NCBI GenBank assembly: GCA_934087515.1
Contig: CAKOIY010000003.1
Location: 1-41,937 of the forward strand
Direction: 5' to 3'
Source: an uncultured Bacilli bacterium
GTDB lineage: Bacteria; Bacillota_I; Bacilli_A; RF39; UBA660
Length of the DNA: 41,937 nt
Positions 1 through 9,141 of the stretch are shown here, in pieces. Within the stretch, counting starts at the first letter, position 1. Each line of letters starts with the position of its first letter. Below the pieces are notes generated by a model. It was not told where the DNA came from, ran no database searches, and saw nothing but the letters and a program-made list of their open reading frames with translations. The position numbers and the translations under genes are program-made.

Positions 1-113
1 AAAGAATTAACATTAACAGGGACAATAGAAATATCATCAAATCCTAATTCATTCATTGCAATTAAAATTGACCTTTGCTTAGAAACATTCATAGAGCCTA
101 AAACTATTTTCAT
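1..113 (-). CDS. Inosine/xanthosine triphosphatase-like protein (DUF84), 5' part only
   Basis: Only the first 37 codons are inside the window; the gene runs off the left edge. The start is ATG at 113 with AGGATGG upstream. The N-terminus reads MKIVLGSMNVSKQRSI, followed by a strand ending in IVPVNVNS. This matches the opening of the DUF84/YjjX family of non-canonical purine NTP phosphatases, where a V-G-S/T-x-N-x-x-K loop binds the triphosphate. Such enzymes hydrolyse ITP/XTP to keep deaminated purines out of nucleic acid. It begins 32 bases after the secA stop with no terminator between, so it probably shares the secA transcript. The assignment rests on a short fragment. Confidence 0.5.
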   Translation of the reverse strand, partial: MKIVLGSMNVSKQRSILIAMNELGFDDISIVPVNVNS

Positions 114-145
114 ATTTTCACCATCCTATTTTTTTATAAAACAAG

Positions 146-2641
146 CTATTTACCACAACATTGTTTGTACTTTTTACCAGAGCCACAAGGACAAGGATCA
201 TTCCTACCAATTTTTTCTTTCTTAACAGTTCTACCCTTTCTAGTAGTATCATTATCATTAGTAGATTTATTTTTTACAACTTCTTTTCTCTCAATATTTT
301 GTCTAATTTCAGCCTTTAACAAATACAAAGTAACATACTTATCAATATTTTCAAGCATATCATCAAAAAGTTCAAAACCTTCTTGAGTATAAGCCCTTAA
401 AGGATTATCTTGAGCATATTGTCTTAAGAAAATACCTTCTTTTAAATGAGCCATAGTATTAATTTGTTCCATCCAGTACTTATCAATTACATTAAGACTA
501 ATAACCTTTTCAAACTCATTAGTAACTTCCTCTGGAATTTCTTTTATCTTTTCTTCATATTCAGAAGTAATAAGTCCAGTAATACCATCAATTATTTCAT
601 CTACAGACTTATTCTCAAAGAATTTTTCATCAATCTTCTTTCTCAAAAGATTAGAATTAAAGTATTCAATAATATCTTTAATATCTTCTTCTCCTAAATG
701 TTCTGAATCATCCAAATGAGACTCAATTATATCTGCAACATGATTATACATAGATTTAAGAATTTCTTCATGAATAGACTCACTATCTAAAATATTATTT
801 CTCTTTCCATAAATAAGTTCCCTTTGTTTATTCATAACATCATCATATTGAAGCACAGACTTTCTCATATCATAGTTATTACCTTCAACACGTTTTTGAG
901 CAGAAGCAACAGACCTACTAAACATTTTACTTCTAATAACCATACCATCATCTATACCAGTACTTTGTAAAATATTCTTAATCTTTTCAGACCCAAAACG
1001 AATCATAAGTTCATCATCCATAGCAATATAAAATTGTGTAAATCCAGGATCTCCTTGACGTCCAGAACGACCACGAAGTTGGTTATCAATACGACGAGAT
1101 TCATGTCTTTCAGTACCTATAACACATAAACCACCAAGTTCCTTAACACCTTCACCAAGCTTAATATCCGTACCACGACCAGCCATATTTGTCGCTATAG
1201 TAACAGAACCCTTTTCTCCAGCCTTAGCAATAATTTCAGCTTCGCGAGCATGATTCTTAGCATTAAGTACTTCATGAGGAATACCACGTTTCTTAAGTAA
1301 ATTACTAATTTCCTCACTAGTTTCAATAGCAATAGTACCAACTAATACTGGTTGACCCTTTTCATGCCTTTCCGCAATTTCATCAACAATAGCTTTAAAT
1401 TTAGACTTTTTACTAGCATATATAAGATCAGCCATATCCTCACGAATAACAGGTTTGTTAGTAGGAATAGCAATTACATACATATTATAAATTTCTCTAA
1501 ATTCTTCCTCTTCAGTCTTAGCAGTACCAGTCATACCAGAAAGTTTATTATACATTCTAAATAAATTTTGGAAAGTAATAGTAGCAAGAGTCTTAGTTTC
1601 TTGTTGAATTTCAACACCTTCCTTAGCCTCAATTGCTTGATGAAGACCATCACTAAAAGCACGTCCTGGCATTAAACGTCCAGTAAATTGATCAACAATT
1701 ACAATCTTTCCATCCTTAACAACATAATCAACATCATTCTTTTGTGAATAATTAGCATGTAAAGCCTGATTAATAAAATGTACCAAAGTCGAATTATTAA
1801 CATCATATAAATTATCAACCTTAAAATACTTTTCAGCTTTTTTCATACCTTCTTCAGATAAATTACTTCTCTTAAGTTTAGCATCATACACTATATCAGT
1901 ATCATAATTCAAACTCTTAGCAAACCTATCTGCATCAATATATAAATTCTTATTTTCAAGAAATCCTCCAGAAATTATAAGCGGAGTACGAGCTTCATCA
2001 ATTAAAATAGAATCCACTTCATCCACTATTGCATAATTAAGACCACGTTGTTGAACCCTATCTTCCTTACGAATAGCCATATTATCACGAAGATAATCAA
2101 AACCAATTTCATTATTTGTAGAATATAAAATATCCTTATCATATTCAGCACGTTTTTCACTAGGACTTAAATCCCTAAGATTAAGCCCAACACTAAGTCC
2201 TAAAAACTCATGAATTTGACCCATCCATTTAGAATCACGTTCAGCAAGATATTCATTAACTGTTACAATATGAACACCTTGTCCCCCTAAAGCATTAAGA
2301 TACGCAGGCATAACAGAAGTTAAAGTCTTACCTTCACCAGTTTTCATCTCAGCAATATTACCATAATGAAGAGCAAGTCCCCCAATAAGTTGAACCTTAT
2401 AAGGCTTTTCTTTTATAACACGATAACAAGCTTCTCTAGCAGTAGCAAAAGCTTCAACCAAAATATCATCAAAATCTTCTCCATTAGCTAATCTATTCTT
2501 AAATTCCTCAGTTTTTTTCTTAAGTTCATCGTCACTTAACTTACTATATTCATCATCAAGTTCCAATATCTTATCAGCAATTTTATCAAATCTTCTAAGT
2601 TCCTTTTCATCAAAATCAAACATCTTTCTAAAAAGTGACAT
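146..2641 (-). CDS. secA: Preprotein translocase ATPase SecA
   Basis: This is the motor that drives unfolded preproteins through SecYEG at the membrane. The 831 residues have the expected layout: Walker A MKTGEGKT at about 99-106, DEVDSILIDEART at about 207-219, the second nucleotide-binding fold with the arginine-rich GTERHESRRIDNQLRGR stretch, and a C-terminal zinc SEC-C tail containing CPCGSGKKYKQCC. The length is typical for Bacillota. The start is ATG at 2641 behind GAGGAG. Its coding strand is less T-rich than most neighbours, as expected for a strongly expressed gene. It lies downstream of the sigH-like operon but is separated from it by a terminator, so it should have its own promoter. 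It would export the SipW-dependent surface proteins encoded at 25-29 kb. Confidence 0.97.
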   Translation of the reverse strand: MSLFRKMFDFDEKELRRFDKIADKILELDDEYSKLSDDELKKKTEEFKNRLANGEDFDDILVEAFATAREACYRVIKEKPYKVQLIGGLALHYGNIAEMKTGEGKTLTSVMPAYLNALGGQGVHIVTVNEYLAERDSKWMGQIHEFLGLSVGLNLRDLSPSEKRAEYDKDILYSTNNEIGFDYLRDNMAIRKEDRVQQRGLNYAIVDEVDSILIDEARTPLIISGGFLENKNLYIDADRFAKSLNYDTDIVYDAKLKRSNLSEEGMKKAEKYFKVDNLYDVNNSTLVHFINQALHANYSQKNDVDYVVKDGKIVIVDQFTGRLMPGRAFSDGLHQAIEAKEGVEIQQETKTLATITFQNLFRMYNKLSGMTGTAKTEEEEFREIYNMYVIAIPTNKPVIREDMADLIYASKKSKFKAIVDEIAERHEKGQPVLVGTIAIETSEEISNLLKKRGIPHEVLNAKNHAREAEIIAKAGEKGSVTIATNMAGRGTDIKLGEGVKELGGLCVIGTERHESRRIDNQLRGRSGRQGDPGFTQFYIAMDDELMIRFGSEKIKNILQSTGIDDGMVIRSKMFSRSVASAQKRVEGNNYDMRKSVLQYDDVMNKQRELIYGKRNNILDSESIHEEILKSMYNHVADIIESHLDDSEHLGEEDIKDIIEYFNSNLLRKKIDEKFFENKSVDEIIDGITGLITSEYEEKIKEIPEEVTNEFEKVISLNVIDKYWMEQINTMAHLKEGIFLRQYAQDNPLRAYTQEGFELFDDMLENIDKYVTLYLLKAEIRQNIERKEVVKNKSTNDNDTTRKGRTVKKEKIGRNDPCPCGSGKKYKQCCGK

Positions 2642-2744
2642 ATTACCATCTCCTCAAGATAATATTTTATCATTAATTAAAAAAAAATAAAAGAAAAATA
2701 AAGAAATTAACACTATAATTGTGCAAAAAATCACACAAATATCA

Positions 2745-2775
2745 GAAACAAAGAAAAAAAGCCCTAAGACTTTCT
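2745..2775 (-). terminator. Rho-independent terminator after the 2776..3312 gene
   Basis: On the minus strand AAAGTC-UUAG-GGCUUU (with one G-U pair) forms a short stem directly after the stop codon, followed by a run of seven T. It would end the sigH-like operon before secA. The stem is short, so strength is uncertain. Confidence 0.45.
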
Positions 2776-3312
2776 CTACATTCCCATATATTTCATAACT
2801 ACCAAACTAACTATAATAACAAGCACCACCAAAATAGCAGTAAAAATAAGTATTAAAGTTTGAGTTGAGCCAGCTTTATTAAGCCATGGATTATCAGCAC
2901 TACCACTATTATTACCATAATAGCCCATACTAGAACCTCCCATATATTGACCAGAATTATCATTTTGATTATAAGAAACATTATTAACACCCGGAGTATA
3001 CCCAGGCCCATTCATCTTACGTACAAGTGTCTTTTGTCTAGTCTCAGCATTTCCGCCATAACCAGGATTAGAATTAGAACCATACACATCTCCAAAATTA
3101 TTATTATTATTATTCATACCATTATTAACACCAGCATTCATATTAGCATAATCACTAGGAATACTATTTATTTGATTAACACTACTATTAACAACAGATT
3201 GAGATTTTAAATACTCATCCAAAGGAAGTCTACCCTTAACATCTAAAATAGCCTTACTTGTCTCCTTTAAATAATCTTCCTCATAACTACCAAACTTTCC
3301 TCTATTAGGCAT
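2776..3312 (-). CDS. Unknown Asn/Gly-rich tail-anchored membrane protein
   Basis: I do not recognise this protein (178 residues from the ATG at 3312). It has three parts. A charged N-terminal segment of about 45 residues contains a run resembling KETSKAILDVKGRLPLDEY. A low-complexity Asn/Gly/Ser/Tyr-rich linker follows (about residues 55-135, including a run of Asn encoded by repeated ATT/AAT units). A single hydrophobic helix of about 25 residues lies at the extreme C-terminus. That is the layout of a tail-anchored protein with a cytoplasmic head and flexible stalk. ATG at 3312 is preferred over the GTG at 3324, because that GTG lies inside the AGGTGG ribosome-binding site. It overlaps the end of the upstream gene by 8 bases, suggesting translational coupling. 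Confidence 0.7.
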   Translation of the reverse strand: MPNRGKFGSYEEDYLKETSKAILDVKGRLPLDEYLKSQSVVNSSVNQINSIPSDYANMNAGVNNGMNNNNNNFGDVYGSNSNPGYGGNAETRQKTLVRKMNGPGYTPGVNNVSYNQNDNSGQYMGGSSMGYYGNNSGSADNPWLNKAGSTQTLILIFTAILVVLVIIVSLVVMKYMGM

Positions 3313-3931
3313 TAAGATCACCACCTAACACCTTATTATCAATTCTCTTAAGAATAACTCTCTTAACTCTATCCATTTGCTCTTTAGGTAAATCATATAT
3401 CTTAAAAGCCTCATTAATTTGGCTATTAACAACATCTATAAAATTCTTCTTATAATAATCAGAAAAAGAAGTTTCATAATCCATTCTTCTAAAAACACCA
3501 ACAAAAAAATCTTGAAGCCAACTTGGAACCATGCTCATATAATAATCAAAATGTTCTAAAACACTCATATCACTAACAACAGCACTACCATCTTCATTAC
3601 AATACCAACCAAGAATCATAAGCGCTAAAGACACCCTTTTATGCTCTTTAGAACTCTTTCTATCAGCCATAAGACTAATACCAGTATTAATACCCGCAAC
3701 AGTCTTTTGAGACTCACCATAATTATTAAACAAACAATCAGGAAGAACAATATTTCCATTACTAGTATCAATCTTAATCTCATCCAAATTAATTCTAATA
3801 ATACTACGTTCATCATTATCAATGGCTTCCGACACATTTTTCATTAAACGACAAAAAGTATGAATCTTAACATTTTCAAACTCATCTCTTCCATCAATAA
3901 ATTGTCTAAGCGAAATTACACTATTATACAT
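3305..3931 (-). CDS. Unknown protein, possibly a degenerate protein-kinase C-lobe
   Basis: Soluble, about 208 residues. The ATG at 3931 is chosen because AGGTGG lies 8 bases upstream; the GTG at 3943 is part of that site. No family is certain. The central part (SEAIDNDERSIIRINLDEI, then IVLPDCLFNN, then SSKEHKRVSLALMILGWYC, then MVPSWLQDFFVGVFRR) follows the hydrophobic pattern of a eukaryote-type kinase C-lobe. However, it has no HRD, no DFG, and no N-lobe lysine, so it would be a pseudokinase at best. It follows the sigH-like gene by 38 bases and overlaps the next gene, so the three are co-transcribed. The kinase resemblance is my inference. Confidence 0.7.
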   Translation of the reverse strand: MYNSVISLRQFIDGRDEFENVKIHTFCRLMKNVSEAIDNDERSIIRINLDEIKIDTSNGNIVLPDCLFNNYGESQKTVAGINTGISLMADRKSSKEHKRVSLALMILGWYCNEDGSAVVSDMSVLEHFDYYMSMVPSWLQDFFVGVFRRMDYETSFSDYYKKNFIDVVNSQINEAFKIYDLPKEQMDRVKRVILKRIDNKVLGGDLNA

Positions 3932-3969
3932 ATCGCAAACCACCTATCATAAAGACATTATAACATAAG

Positions 3970-4539
3970 TTAAGAAAATAAAAAATATTTTTCCATCTTT
4001 TTCCTAATTTTAAGTAAACAATTGTCAACTTTTTTCTCATTAATCTCAAGTAAAGAAGCAATATCTTTATAAGAAAAAGCATTATATCTAAGCTCGAAAA
4101 TCTGTCCCTCAACATCATTTAAAGAATTCTTAAAATCAATTACAGAACTCTCAAACTCATAATCATCATACAAAGAACTAATATTAACATCTGAAACAAA
4201 TTCACAAATATTCTCATAATTATCAAAATCCATATAATAACAACACTCAGGTTGCTTAACAGATTTCCTACTCAAATTAAAAATAGCCCTATTTAAACAA
4301 ACTAAAAGATATGTATAAAAAAGAACATCCCTATTGTAATCATACTTATCAACAACATAACATAAAGTAATCCTACATTGCTGAATCAAATCATCAACAT
4401 CAATGCCCTTACTAGCACATCTTTTAACAGAACTATATGCTATTTTCTTAAAAAGAGGTTCATATTTATCAAGCAAAAAAGAAAAAGCATCTTCATCTTC
4501 ATTAATCATATAAATAAGTTCATAATCATTATATTTCAC
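3970..4539 (-). CDS. sigH: RNA polymerase sigma factor, SigH (Spo0H)-like
   Basis: A 189-residue sigma-70-family protein. Region 2 is visible near the N-terminus (DEDAFSFLLDKYEPLFKKIA, then GIDVDDLIQQCRITL). A region-4 helix-turn-helix lies at about residues 135-185 (LRYNAFSYKDIASLLEINEK). In B. subtilis sigH lies just downstream of rlmB and rae1, and here it lies just downstream of rlmB, which supports orthology with the transition-phase/sporulation sigma factor. It starts with GTG behind AGGAGGG. The sequence is divergent, so another alternative sigma factor of the same group is possible. Confidence 0.75.
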   Translation of the reverse strand: MKYNDYELIYMINEDEDAFSFLLDKYEPLFKKIAYSSVKRCASKGIDVDDLIQQCRITLCYVVDKYDYNRDVLFYTYLLVCLNRAIFNLSRKSVKQPECCYYMDFDNYENICEFVSDVNISSLYDDYEFESSVIDFKNSLNDVEGQIFELRYNAFSYKDIASLLEINEKKVDNCLLKIRKKMEKYFLFS

Positions 4540-4548
4540 AAAACCCTC

Positions 4549-5244
4549 CTATAAGCCTCTTTGTCTCACCGCCTCATAAATAATTATCCCCGCAGCAACA
4601 GAAGCATTTAAACTCTCCATCTTTAAAGACATAGGAATTGAAATTATAAAATCTGATGATTTCTTAACTAACTCGCTTACCCCCTTACCTTCATTTCCGA
4701 TAACAATAGCAATATTCCCATCATAATTAACCTTAGAGTAATTATCACCATTCATATCACTAGAATAAATCCAATAATTTTTATCTTTCAAATACTTAAT
4801 AGTTTGATTAAGATTAGTAACCATACATATTTTCATATTTAAAGCAGCACCAACACTCGTCTTCATAACAGTAGAATTAACACTAACACTACGATCCTTA
4901 GGAATAATAATTCCATCAACACCTGCAGCTAGACAAGTCCTTATAATAGCACCAAAATTATGAGTATCTTCCAAATGATCAAGAATAACAACAAATCCAT
5001 TATCAGAAATAATATCATCAAGATCTACATATTCATATTCTCCTACATCAATAATTATACCCTGATGATTTTCATTTGCAAGTTCATCAAGTTCATATTT
5101 AGTACAAAAATAAGGCTTCAAATTCAATTTTTCTATTAAAGAAATTATATTTTTATCACTAAAATTCCTATCCAAATATAAAGATTTAACCTTTTTATTT
5201 TTTTTCAAATATTCCAAACAACTATTCTTACCATATATTAACAT
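4549..5244 (-). CDS. rlmB: 23S rRNA (guanosine-2'-O-)-methyltransferase RlmB / SpoU family
   Basis: A 231-residue TrmH/SpoU (SPOUT) methyltransferase. An N-terminal substrate-binding segment (NSCLEYLKKNKKVKSLYLDR) precedes the knotted domain with its three motifs: HLEDTHNFGAIIRTC near 90-104, VIGNEGKGV near 182-190, and IPMSLKMESLNASVAAGI near 200-217. It uses S-adenosylmethionine to methylate the ribose of a guanosine in 23S rRNA (G2251 in E. coli numbering). It follows mrnC by one base and precedes the sigH-like gene, the same order as B. subtilis mrnC-rlmB-rae1-sigH except that rae1 is missing. Confidence 0.9.
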   Translation of the reverse strand: MLIYGKNSCLEYLKKNKKVKSLYLDRNFSDKNIISLIEKLNLKPYFCTKYELDELANENHQGIIIDVGEYEYVDLDDIISDNGFVVILDHLEDTHNFGAIIRTCLAAGVDGIIIPKDRSVSVNSTVMKTSVGAALNMKICMVTNLNQTIKYLKDKNYWIYSSDMNGDNYSKVNYDGNIAIVIGNEGKGVSELVKKSSDFIISIPMSLKMESLNASVAAGIIIYEAVRQRGL

Positions 5245-5245
5245 A

Positions 5246-5614
5246 TTAACTACTTCCTTCTAAACTAACTATATAATTAAATACCTCATCAAGACGCCCT
5301 TTATTATTAACATACAAATATCCAATCAAAACTTCAAACCCTGTAGAATACTTATATGTAACCGCATCACAATTTTTAGGACTTTTATGTGTTTTCATAT
5401 TACGTCCACGTCTAACAATATCAATCTCAGACTCAGTCAAAAAACCAGAATCAAGCAAACAATTAACAAAATAAGCCTGTCTCTTCGCAGTAACAAAATC
5501 AAGTGTACACCTCTGTAAATCATTAAGCTTAACAACATTTTTAGAAATAATATACTCACGCACTAAAAGCTCAAATACTGCATCTCCTAAAAAAGACAGT
5601 TGATAAAGACTCAT
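5246..5614 (-). CDS. mrnC: Mini-ribonuclease III MrnC
   Basis: This is a 122-residue RNase III catalytic domain without a double-stranded RNA-binding domain, which defines Mini-III. The signature is LSFLGDAVFELLVREYI near the N-terminus, where Asp and Glu bind metal, with a second acidic motif near FEVLIGYLY. The B. subtilis enzyme matures the ends of 23S rRNA. Its start overlaps the stop of the upstream metallopeptidase gene (TAATG), and GGGATA upstream acts as ribosome-binding site. Its place right after cysS/yugP and before rlmB is the usual Bacillota context. Confidence 0.9.
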   Translation of the reverse strand: MSLYQLSFLGDAVFELLVREYIISKNVVKLNDLQRCTLDFVTAKRQAYFVNCLLDSGFLTESEIDIVRRGRNMKTHKSPKNCDAVTYKYSTGFEVLIGYLYVNNKGRLDEVFNYIVSLEGSS

Positions 5615-6288
5615 TAATCCCTATCCCCTGTCACCATTAATAAAAGTCTAAAAATTTCAAGAAGTGTTGTCGCAAGACCAGCAACATAAGTAAGAGCAGC
5701 AGCAACAAGTACCCTAGAAGCACCTCTCATACCATCACTATCGATAAGATTATACTTTTTCAAATTAGCAAGACCCTTACGTGAAGCATCAAATTCAACA
5801 GGAAGAGTAACAAGTTGAAAAAATAAAATAACAACAAGCATACCAACTCCAATATAAAACAAATCTAAAAGTTCAAATATAAGACCAATAAAAATAGCAA
5901 TATACCCAAACTTAGAACTAATATTGACAATAGGAAAAATAAATTTCCTAAGCTTCATAAAGAAATTACCTTCCTTATGTTGAATAGCATGACCAACTTC
6001 ATGAGCAGCAATCGCAGCACTACTAACAGAATCACCACCATATACAGCACTAGAAAGTCTAACAACATTAGCACTCGGATCAAAGTGATCAGACAAAATC
6101 CCCTTAGTTTCAACAACATATACATCATCAAGACCATTAGCCTTAAGAATCTTTTGAGCAACTTCTAAACCACTAAGTCCAATACCATTATGAATTTTCA
6201 AATACTTATTATATCTACAATTTATAAAAATTTGAGCAGCTATTGTAATAGCAAAAGAAATAATTATTAACACATACGAAATATTCAT
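5614..6288 (-). CDS. Membrane zinc metallopeptidase, YugP family
   Basis: A 224-residue integral membrane protein with an N-terminal helix, a zinc-binding motif AAHEVGHAIQH at about residues 93-103 (HEXXH type), and two or three further hydrophobic segments towards the C-terminus. This is the neutral zinc metallopeptidase family of B. subtilis YugP, whose substrates are unknown; the active site probably sits at the membrane surface. The start is ATG with AGGAGG. It is inserted between cysS and mrnC, a slot that has no such gene in B. subtilis, and the one-base overlap with mrnC indicates one operon. Confidence 0.88.
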   Translation of the reverse strand: MNISYVLIIISFAITIAAQIFINCRYNKYLKIHNGIGLSGLEVAQKILKANGLDDVYVVETKGILSDHFDPSANVVRLSSAVYGGDSVSSAAIAAHEVGHAIQHKEGNFFMKLRKFIFPIVNISSKFGYIAIFIGLIFELLDLFYIGVGMLVVILFFQLVTLPVEFDASRKGLANLKKYNLIDSDGMRGASRVLVAAALTYVAGLATTLLEIFRLLLMVTGDRD

Positions 6289-6298
6289 ATACTACCTC

Positions 6299-7687
6299 CT
6301 ATATAATCTCATATAAAGTTCCATCTTTAGTATCAATAAGTTTAACCCCTAAAGATAAAAGTTCATCACGAATCTCATCTGCCAAAGCATAATCCTTATT
6401 CACCTTAGCAAGTCTCCTATCCTCTATCTTACCTAAAATAAACTCACAAGACAAAGAACTAACCTTTTCCTCATAACCAAACAAATCAAGCCCAAGAACC
6501 TCATCAAACTTACTAATCAAATATCTCTTAGAAGCACCATTTAAACTATCATCTTTAAGAACATCATATAAACAAGTAACCATCATTGAAGTATTTAAAT
6601 CATCAGAAATACAATCCTTAAACTTAGTAACATGTTTATCAATCAAAGATACTACTCCATCATCAGAAATCAAAGAAATTTTCCTGCGAAGCTTATCATA
6701 AGTCTTATTAAAACTATCCAAAGTCTCATAAGAAAATACAAGTTGTTTCCTATAATGAGAAGATAAACAAAATAATCTATAAGCAAGAGGATTATAACCC
6801 TTATTAATAAGAGAAGAAACAGTTAAAAACTCACCCTTACTCTTACTCATCTTACCAGTATTATCATTCAAATGTTCAGAATGAAACCAGTACCTGCACC
6901 ATTTATGTCCTAAATAAGCCTCACTTTGAGCAATCTCATTAGTATGATGAGGAAAAATATTATCAACACCACCACAATGAATATCCAGATACTCCCCTAA
7001 ATACTTAAGAGAAATACAAGAACACTCAATATGCCAACCAGGATACCCAAGTCCCCAAGGAGATTCCCATTTAAGCTCTTGATTATCAAACTTAGATTTA
7101 GTAAACCAAAGAACAAAATCAGTCTTATTCTTTTTATTAACATCCAAAGTAACATCATCACGAACCCCAACAAACAAATCATCCTTAGTATGATTAGTTA
7201 AAACATAATAATCAGACACTTTAGAAGTATCAAAATAAATATTATCCCCAGACTTATAAGCATATCCCTTATTAAGAAGAATCTCAATCATATTAATATA
7301 TTCAGGTATCATACTTGTTGCCGGAACAACAACATCAGGTTTTCTAATATTAAGAGAAGCACAATCATCAAAAAACGCATCAGTATAAAACTTAGCAATA
7401 TCCATAACAGACTTATGTTCACGTTTAGCACCAAGCAACATCTTATCATCACCATCATCAGAATCATTTGCCAAATGCCCAACATCTGTAATATTCATAA
7501 CCCTCTTAACATCATATCCCAAAAACTTAAAAGACTTTTCCAAAACATCTTCCATAATATAAGTCCTAAGATTACCTATATGAGCATAATGATACACAGT
7601 AGGACCACAAGTATACATCCTAATAACACCATCCTCATAAGAAGAAAAATCCTCAATCTTTCTAGAAAGAGTATTATACAACTTCAA
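6299..7687 (-). CDS. cysS: Cysteinyl-tRNA synthetase
   Basis: A class I aminoacyl-tRNA synthetase of 462 residues. The HIGH-type motif is YHYAHIGNLRT near residue 32, the KMSKS motif is GKMSKSKGE near residue 265. Zinc ligands are the Cys in MYTCGPT plus the C/H residues in WHIECSCI and CGGVDNIFPHHTNE. It charges tRNA-Cys. The best start is TTG at 7687, with AAAGGA lying in the last codons of gltX about nine bases upstream; the nearby ATG codons are out of frame and quickly stopped. Only six bases separate it from the gltX stop, so the two synthetases are co-expressed, as in B. subtilis gltX-cysE-cysS with cysE lost. Confidence 0.95.
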   Translation of the reverse strand: MKLYNTLSRKIEDFSSYEDGVIRMYTCGPTVYHYAHIGNLRTYIMEDVLEKSFKFLGYDVKRVMNITDVGHLANDSDDGDDKMLLGAKREHKSVMDIAKFYTDAFFDDCASLNIRKPDVVVPATSMIPEYINMIEILLNKGYAYKSGDNIYFDTSKVSDYYVLTNHTKDDLFVGVRDDVTLDVNKKNKTDFVLWFTKSKFDNQELKWESPWGLGYPGWHIECSCISLKYLGEYLDIHCGGVDNIFPHHTNEIAQSEAYLGHKWCRYWFHSEHLNDNTGKMSKSKGEFLTVSSLINKGYNPLAYRLFCLSSHYRKQLVFSYETLDSFNKTYDKLRRKISLISDDGVVSLIDKHVTKFKDCISDDLNTSMMVTCLYDVLKDDSLNGASKRYLISKFDEVLGLDLFGYEEKVSSLSCEFILGKIEDRRLAKVNKDYALADEIRDELLSLGVKLIDTKDGTLYEII

Positions 7688-7693
7688 AAAACA

Positions 7694-9124
7694 TCATTCC
7701 TTTCCTAATCTATCTAAAACAACATCTTTTCCAATCAAATATATAGTATCAGCAAGTTCAGGACCATGCATAATACCAGAAACTTTAATTCTAATAGGCA
7801 TATAAAGCATCTTACCCTTTATACCAGTCCTTTCCTTAGTATTATTAATAGCAAGAGAAATAGCATCAACACTCCAATTAGAAATAGTACTAATCTCATC
7901 TTTAAAAGTAGAAAGAACCAAAGAAACGCCATCCTCTAAAAGAAATTCCTTACATTCAGAAGACATATCAAAATCATCAGAAAAGAATAACTTAACATCA
8001 TCAACAATCTGCTTACCATAACTAATATGACTTTGATAAATACTTGCCAAATGACTAATCCATTCATCACTCTTATCACTAAGATCATAACTATCCCTCA
8101 AAAAAGGAACAACCAAAGCAAGATAATCATCCAAAGAAAGTTTCTTTATATATTGAGCATTATACCAATTAAGTTTCTTAACATCATATTGACTAGAAGA
8201 TTTACTAATCCTAGAAGGATCAAACACAGAAATAAGTTCATCTAAACTAAATACCTCTTTATTACTATCAGGACTCCATCCAAGAAAAGCCAAATAATTA
8301 ACAATAGCTTCTGGTAAATACCCTTCATTATATAAATCCATAAACGAAGCATCACCATTACGCTTACTAAGTTTAGTACCATCTTCTCCTAAAACCATAG
8401 CAACATGAGCATAAATAGGTTTTTCCCATCCAAAAGCATCATACAAAAGATTATACTTAGCAGTCTGATCCAAATACTCCTTACCCCTAACAACATGAGT
8501 AATATTCATCAAATGATCATCAATAACATTAGCAAAATTATACGTAGGATAACCATCAGACTTAAGTAAAATTTGATCATCTAAAACACTATTATCAATA
8601 ACAACTTTTCCATAAACTACATCATCAATAATAGTTTCACCACACTTAGGCATAGCTTGTCTAATAACATAACTATCACCACGAGCAAGTCTCTCATCAA
8701 TTTCTTCCTTACTAAGATTCTTACAATGTCCATCATACATAAAAGGTACTTTATTTAAATTTGCAATATCACGAAGTTCATTAAGCCTATCCTCAGTACA
8801 AAAACAATAATAAGCTCCTCCAAGTTCAACAAGTTTATGAGCATACTCTTTATAAATATCAAGTCTCTCACTCTGAACATAAGGACCATACTTTCCCTCA
8901 TTTAAAGGACCCTCATCAATATCAAAACCACAAAGATTAAGAGTATCATATATAAACTTAGTAGCACCCTCAACTTTTCTACTTTGATCAGTATCCTCTA
9001 TTCTAAGAATAAAACTCCCATTATCTTTTTTAGCAATTAAATACTCAAAAATAGCAGTCCTCAAATTACCAATATGCATATAACCAGTAGGACTAGGAGC
9101 AAATCTAGTTCTCGTCTTTCTCAT
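7694..9124 (-). CDS. gltX: Glutamyl-tRNA synthetase
   Basis: A class I synthetase with the HIGH-type motif FAPSPTGYMHIGNLRTA at the N-terminus and the KMSKS-type motif TKLSKRNGD near residue 248, followed by the helical anticodon-binding region. At 476 residues it is of normal length. It attaches Glu to tRNA-Glu, and in organisms lacking glutaminyl-tRNA synthetase also to tRNA-Gln. ATG at 9124 is chosen because AGGTGA lies upstream; the GTG three codons earlier is part of that site. It is the first gene of an operon with its own promoter inside the end of clpC, and it stops with TGA. Confidence 0.96.
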   Translation of the reverse strand: MRKTRTRFAPSPTGYMHIGNLRTAIFEYLIAKKDNGSFILRIEDTDQSRKVEGATKFIYDTLNLCGFDIDEGPLNEGKYGPYVQSERLDIYKEYAHKLVELGGAYYCFCTEDRLNELRDIANLNKVPFMYDGHCKNLSKEEIDERLARGDSYVIRQAMPKCGETIIDDVVYGKVVIDNSVLDDQILLKSDGYPTYNFANVIDDHLMNITHVVRGKEYLDQTAKYNLLYDAFGWEKPIYAHVAMVLGEDGTKLSKRNGDASFMDLYNEGYLPEAIVNYLAFLGWSPDSNKEVFSLDELISVFDPSRISKSSSQYDVKKLNWYNAQYIKKLSLDDYLALVVPFLRDSYDLSDKSDEWISHLASIYQSHISYGKQIVDDVKLFFSDDFDMSSECKEFLLEDGVSLVLSTFKDEISTISNWSVDAISLAINNTKERTGIKGKMLYMPIRIKVSGIMHGPELADTIYLIGKDVVLDRLGKE

Positions 9125-9141
9125 ATAAATCACCTGCCTGT

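Noticed and set aside
3099..3116. ATT-repeat in the Asn-rich gene as a phase-variable tract
   Set aside because: It is a trinucleotide repeat, so slippage keeps the frame, and it is short; it is better explained as the coding for an Asn run.
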